A program made the position numbers and the translations under genes. Below, in pieces: positions 6,431-8,831 of a stretch of 8,831 nt of DNA. Origin of the DNA: Lysobacterales bacterium (GTDB lineage: Bacteria > Pseudomonadota > Gammaproteobacteria > Xanthomonadales > SZUA-36). Every line of letters begins with the position of its first letter. Position 1 is the stretch's first letter. The DNA lies in assembly GCA_009692275.1 (NCBI GenBank), contig SHZL01000105.1, positions 1 to 8,831 of the forward strand, read 5' to 3'. The notes beneath the pieces are model-generated. The model was not told where the DNA came from and made no database searches. It was given only the letters and a program-made list of their open reading frames with translations.

Positions 6431-7459
6431 CTACAGGTTGAAGCCACCGTTGCAACAGGTGGGGAAACGGTTGCCGATACTGGGGTGCAGGTTCAGGCCA
6501 GACAGCGATTTGCCATAGGCTGCAGCTGCTGCGTGTTTCGGGTCGGCAATGATTTCGTCGATTTTATGCCGTTCGACGCCTGGCACCATCAGCTCAAGAA
6601 ACGCGTACATGTAATCACGCAAGAACCTGTTCTTGCGAAAGCCGATCCAGGTCGTGCAACTGGGAAACAGGCGGTTTGCATTGATGGCGACCAGGTCCGA
6701 GTCGCGCTCGCGATCGTAGGCCATGCAGGCGATGATGCCAACACCCATGCCTTTGCGCACATAGTTCTTGATCACATCCGGGTCTTCGGCCGAAAACACC
6801 ACGTTCGGCTCGACGCCCGCTTTGGCAAACGCCCTGGACTGATCCGAGCCCGCATCAAAGCTGTGGGTATAGCTGATGATGGGAAAGCTCGCGAGGTCGG
6901 CAAGGGATACGCGCTCCGCTGCAGCCAGCGCGTGATCCTTGCGCACAACGATGATTCGTTCCCAGTGATAAATGGGCAGAGTCAGCAAATCATCGAATAA
7001 TTCGCTATGGCCTGATGCTACTGCAAAGTCGGCTGTCTGTTCCTGCACCTGGCGCGCAATCTGATCCGAGGTGCCCTGGTGCAACTTGATTGCAATGCCC
7101 GGAAACTTGCGCTGAAAACCCTCCAGCAGGTCAGGCAGCACATAACGGGCCTGGGTGTGGGTGGTGGCGACCACCAGTTCGCCCTGGAATCGTCCGGCGA
7201 ATTCCCTGGACATGGCGCGAATATTTTCCGCTTCATTGAGAATCTTGCGCGCCCGTCGCACCACTTCCTTGCCGGCATCGGTCAGGGACTCCAGGCTTTT
7301 TCCTTTGCGCACAAACAAGTGCAGAGACAGTTCGTCTTCCAGCATTTTTAATTGCTTGCTGATGCCCGGCTGCGAAGTGAACAGGCTGTGTGAAGCGGCA
7401 GTAATGTTCATGCCGTGGTCGACAATGGCCACCAGGTAACGGAGTTGCTGCAGTTTCAT
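6431..7459 (-). CDS. cysB: CysB-family LysR-type transcriptional regulator of sulfur assimilation
   Basis: This is a cytoplasmic LysR-type regulator, expected to activate cys genes in response to N-acetylserine or O-acetylserine under sulfur limitation. The product is 342 residues (enteric CysB 324). The N-terminal winged helix-turn-helix begins MKLQQLRYLVAIVDHG, with LFTSQPGISKQLKMLEDEL (26-44) as the recognition region, nearly identical to CysB. The effector domain retains ATTHTQARYVLP (from 98), including Thr100, Thr102 and Gln103, and also HW at 165-166 and DVIKNYVRKGMGVGIIA. Two other pocket positions differ from the enteric protein: Ser149 for Thr and Asp202 for Thr. The C-terminal tail is about 18 residues longer and ends in a Cys-Cys-containing stretch unlike that of enteric CysB. 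The position next to cysJIH and cysG supports a CysB role. The paralogue Cbl, or another CysB-like sulfonate regulator, is the main alternative. Only a weak AGG lies upstream of the start. Confidence 0.88.
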   Translation of the reverse strand: MKLQQLRYLVAIVDHGMNITAASHSLFTSQPGISKQLKMLEDELSLHLFVRKGKSLESLTDAGKEVVRRARKILNEAENIRAMSREFAGRFQGELVVATTHTQARYVLPDLLEGFQRKFPGIAIKLHQGTSDQIARQVQEQTADFAVASGHSELFDDLLTLPIYHWERIIVVRKDHALAAAERVSLADLASFPIISYTHSFDAGSDQSRAFAKAGVEPNVVFSAEDPDVIKNYVRKGMGVGIIACMAYDRERDSDLVAINANRLFPSCTTWIGFRKNRFLRDYMYAFLELMVPGVERHKIDEIIADPKHAAAAAYGKSLSGLNLHPSIGNRFPTCCNGGFNL

Positions 7460-7477
7460 CTTGGGAGCCTCTGATCA

Positions 7478-7506
7478 ATTATGCGCGGAGCGCGTTTCTG
7501 CTGCAA
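7478..7506 (-). promoter_or_regulatory. Candidate sigma-70 promoter of cysB
   Basis: Read on the minus strand, TTGCAG (7506-7501) and CATAAT (7483-7478, 5 of 6 to consensus) are separated by exactly 17 bases. Transcription would begin near 7471, leaving a leader of only about 12 bases before the ATG at 7459. A short CGCG-GAG-CGCG inverted repeat (7484-7494) overlaps the -10 and spacer. The -35 is weak (3 of 6). Confidence 0.45.
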
Positions 7507-7533
7507 AGGCCGCAATTCATTCCATGTGACTTG

Positions 7534-7553
7534 GCAGGCGCCAGTCTGCCTGC
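7534..7553. repeat. Short inverted repeat in the cysB-cysG control region
   Basis: GCAGGC (7534-7539) and GCCTGC (7548-7553) form a 6-base-pair inverted repeat around an 8-base centre. An overlapping alternative is TGGC (7532-7535) with GCCA (7540-7543). It lies just upstream of the proposed cysB -35. It could be an operator half-site pair for autoregulation, but at this length it may be chance in GC-rich DNA. Confidence 0.25.
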
Positions 7554-7600
7554 AGCATAAGCATGCGGGAGCGGCAAGACAAGTACGGATTTTGTTGGTC

Positions 7601-7623
7601 CGTTATAACGCCTGGATATAACG
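7601..7623 (-). promoter_or_regulatory. Candidate CysB operator in the cysB-cysG intergenic region
   Basis: On the plus strand TATAACG occurs at 7604-7610 and again at 7617-7623, a 13-base period. The first copy is part of the perfect 10-base palindrome CGTTATAACG (7601-7610). On the minus strand bases 7623-7612 read CGTTATATCCAG, identical to 1945-1956 in front of cysJ. The site ends about 40 bases before the proposed cysG -10, close to the 38-base gap seen at cysJ, though in reversed orientation. It may serve cysG, cysB or both. Confidence 0.45.
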
Positions 7624-7627
7624 GCAG

Positions 7628-7646
7628 AAAGAACACGTATTTCTTT
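7628..7646. repeat. AAAGAA/TTCTTT inverted repeat upstream of cysG
   Basis: AAAGAA (7628-7633) and TTCTTT (7641-7646) flank a 7-base centre, just downstream of the candidate operator and overlapping the possible cysG -35. It could be an additional protein-binding site; the function is unknown and chance is possible. Confidence 0.25.
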
Positions 7647-7669
7647 TATGCCTTCGCGCTGTCTATTAT
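7641..7669 (+). promoter_or_regulatory. Possible cysG promoter, weak -35
   Basis: TATTAT at 7664-7669 matches the -10 consensus at 5 of 6 positions. At 17-base spacing the upstream hexamer is TTCTTT (7641-7646), only 2 of 6, so an activator would be needed. Transcription would begin near 7676. A competing reading is TTGTTG (7592-7597) with GATATA (7615-7620), which would overlap the candidate operator instead. Confidence 0.28.
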
Positions 7670-7681
7670 CCATGCAATTCC

Positions 7682-7688
7682 AGGGAGG
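7682..7688 (+). promoter_or_regulatory. Ribosome binding site of cysG
   Basis: AGGGAGG lies 7 bases before the ATG at 7696. It is the strongest Shine-Dalgarno sequence in the window and fixes this start, which also aligns with the N-terminus of E. coli CysG. Confidence 0.75.
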
Positions 7689-7695
7689 CGGTTTT

Positions 7696-8831
7696 ATGCG
7701 TTATTTTCCAATTTTCATGGACTTGCGCGGCCAGAAGGTACTGCTCATCGGTGCCGGTAACGTAGCTGAGCGCAAAGCCCGGTTACTGATCAAGGCGGGC
7801 GCTCAGGTTCACGTCGTGGCGCGGGAGATCAACGCCCGGTTCAGTCACTGGATAGCGGCAGGCAGCGTGCTGCATGTCGCACGTGAGTACCAGGCAGGGC
7901 AGATCCATGGTGCAAGGCTGGTGTTCGCAGCGACCGGCGATCAGCAACTGAATTCCCGGGTATTCACGGATGCGGAACAGCTCTCAGTCCCGGTCAACGT
8001 GGTGGACGATCTCGAGCTGTGTCGTTTTATTTCACCTGCTGTTGTGGATCGCTCCCCGGTACAGGTGGCCATTTCCACCGGTGGCAGCGCCCCGGTGCTG
8101 GCCCGGCGGTTGCGCTCCTGGATCGAAACCCTGTTGCCGCTGGGCCTGGGTCAGGTCGCAGCAGCAGCTGGCGATTTGCGTCGATTGGCACGGGAGCGTT
8201 TGCCGCAGGCACGGCGCAAGCAATTCTGGGAAAAACTATTGAGCGATGCACGCCTGCGTTCGTTCAGCCTGCAAAGCGGCCGGGACATCGGTCATTGCAT
8301 GCGCCGGGAAATTGACAAGGCCGCCATTGCCGAACACGTTGATGAGCAGGCGCGTGCGCGCCAGGACGGTCGTGTCTTCCTGGTGGGAGCGGGTCCGGGC
8401 CGCGCCGATCTGTTGACCTTGCGGGCCCTGCACGTACTGGCCATGGCCGATGTGATACTGCACGATGGGCTGGTCAGCGAGGAAATACTTGACCTGGCCC
8501 GCCGCGATGCAGACCGGATTGACGTCGGTAAGCGCGCCGGCAAAACGCACCTGGCCCAGCACGACATCCATGCGTGCATGCTCAGTGAGGTAATCAAGGG
8601 AAAAAACGTGGTGCGCCTGAAAGGAGGAGATTCATTCATTTTCGGACGCGGCGGCGAGGAACTGGAGTATCTGCGGGAGCATGGCGTGTCCTACGAAGTT
8701 GTTCCGGGTATTACCGCAGCCCTGGGCTGCGCGGCTTATGCTGGTATCCCCCTCACGCACAGGAATCACGCGCAGTCTCTGACCTTCATAACCGGCCACC
8801 TGTCCGGGGGCAAGGAATCAGCACCGGAATC
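7696..8831 (+). CDS. cysG: CysG, siroheme synthase (3' end outside window)
   Basis: CysG is a multifunctional enzyme converting uroporphyrinogen III to siroheme, the cofactor of CysI. There are 378 codons in the window; about 88 more are expected. The N-terminal precorrin-2 dehydrogenase/ferrochelatase domain has LIGAGNVAERKARLL (from residue 17), NVVDD with Asp104 at the position of the E. coli catalytic aspartate, and DRSPVQVAISTGG (118-130). The C-terminal uroporphyrinogen methyltransferase domain begins near 226 with FLVGAGPG (228-235). It continues with HDGLVS (Asp257, equivalent to E. coli Asp248), GKRAG (Lys279, equivalent to Lys270), RLKGGDSFIFGRGGEE (from 307) and VPGITAA. Two substitutions stand out: Thr128 replaces the serine reported phosphorylated in enteric CysG, and GGDS replaces the usual GGDP. 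The linker between domains is about nine residues longer than in E. coli. The gene is divergent from cysB, so control by CysB is plausible. Identification is secure. Confidence 0.95.
   Translation, partial: MRYFPIFMDLRGQKVLLIGAGNVAERKARLLIKAGAQVHVVAREINARFSHWIAAGSVLHVAREYQAGQIHGARLVFAATGDQQLNSRVFTDAEQLSVPVNVVDDLELCRFISPAVVDRSPVQVAISTGGSAPVLARRLRSWIETLLPLGLGQVAAAAGDLRRLARERLPQARRKQFWEKLLSDARLRSFSLQSGRDIGHCMRREIDKAAIAEHVDEQARARQDGRVFLVGAGPGRADLLTLRALHVLAMADVILHDGLVSEEILDLARRDADRIDVGKRAGKTHLAQHDIHACMLSEVIKGKNVVRLKGGDSFIFGRGGEELEYLREHGVSYEVVPGITAALGCAAYAGIPLTHRNHAQSLTFITGHLSGGKESAPE

Noticed and set aside
6402..6462. Possible bidirectional terminator between cysH and cysB
   Set aside because: The 29-base gap has no hairpin with a T-tract. 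CCACC/GGTGG (6444-6462) around GTTGCAAC forms only a 5-base-pair stem, is inside cysB, and lacks a T-run.
6485..7000. A 171-codon plus-strand open frame opposite cysB
   Set aside because: It is antisense to a clear LysR-type effector domain and has no independent family features.
7479..7673. Small open frames in the cysB-cysG gap (minus 7479-7673, plus 7563-7760)
   Set aside because: They cover the repeat-rich control region, lack convincing ribosome sites and show no protein-like pattern; the plus one runs into cysG in another frame.
1..8831. A hidden novel system, mobile element, CRISPR array or RNA gene
   Set aside because: Almost all bases are accounted for by recognised ubiquinone and sulfate-assimilation genes; no tandem repeat array, transposase, integrase, toxin-like small gene or tRNA-like fold was seen on either strand.

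Overview
The window looks like ordinary chromosomal DNA of a gammaproteobacterium with fairly high GC. The evidence is a ubiH-ubiI pair of ubiquinone genes followed by an E. coli-type cysJIH operon with a PAPS-type CysH, a CysB-family regulator, and a fused siroheme synthase CysG. The genus cannot be named from sequence alone. The PAPS-type reductase, which lacks iron-sulfur cysteines, argues against the pseudomonads that use APS reductase.

Layout. 1-657 is the 3' part of ubiH. 654-1925 is ubiI, starting inside the ubiH stop. 1926-2029 is a regulatory gap with a plausible sigma-70 promoter and an upstream A/T-rich box. 2030-6401 is cysJ-cysI-cysH, joined by stop/start overlaps of 1 and 4 bases. 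After a 29-base gap, cysB lies on the minus strand at 6431-7459, converging on cysH. 7460-7695 is the 236-base divergent control region between cysB and cysG. 7696-8831 is cysG, cut by the window edge. I see no tRNA, rRNA, CRISPR, insertion sequence or phage gene.

How the genes work together. CysH reduces PAPS to sulfite. CysJ (FMN/FAD) passes NADPH electrons to CysI (4Fe-4S plus siroheme), which reduces sulfite to sulfide for cysteine synthesis. CysG makes the siroheme that CysI needs. CysB is the expected activator. UbiH and UbiI are aerobic ring hydroxylases of ubiquinone synthesis and belong to a separate upstream operon.

The most useful observation is an identical 12-base word, CGTTATATCCAG, upstream of cysJ (plus strand) and in the cysB-cysG gap (minus strand). 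In both places it lies within TTAT repeats spaced 13 bases apart, which makes it a good candidate for the CysB operator of this organism. A second point is that the CysB effector pocket appears altered at two positions relative to the enteric protein. I found no evidence for a wholly new biological system here.
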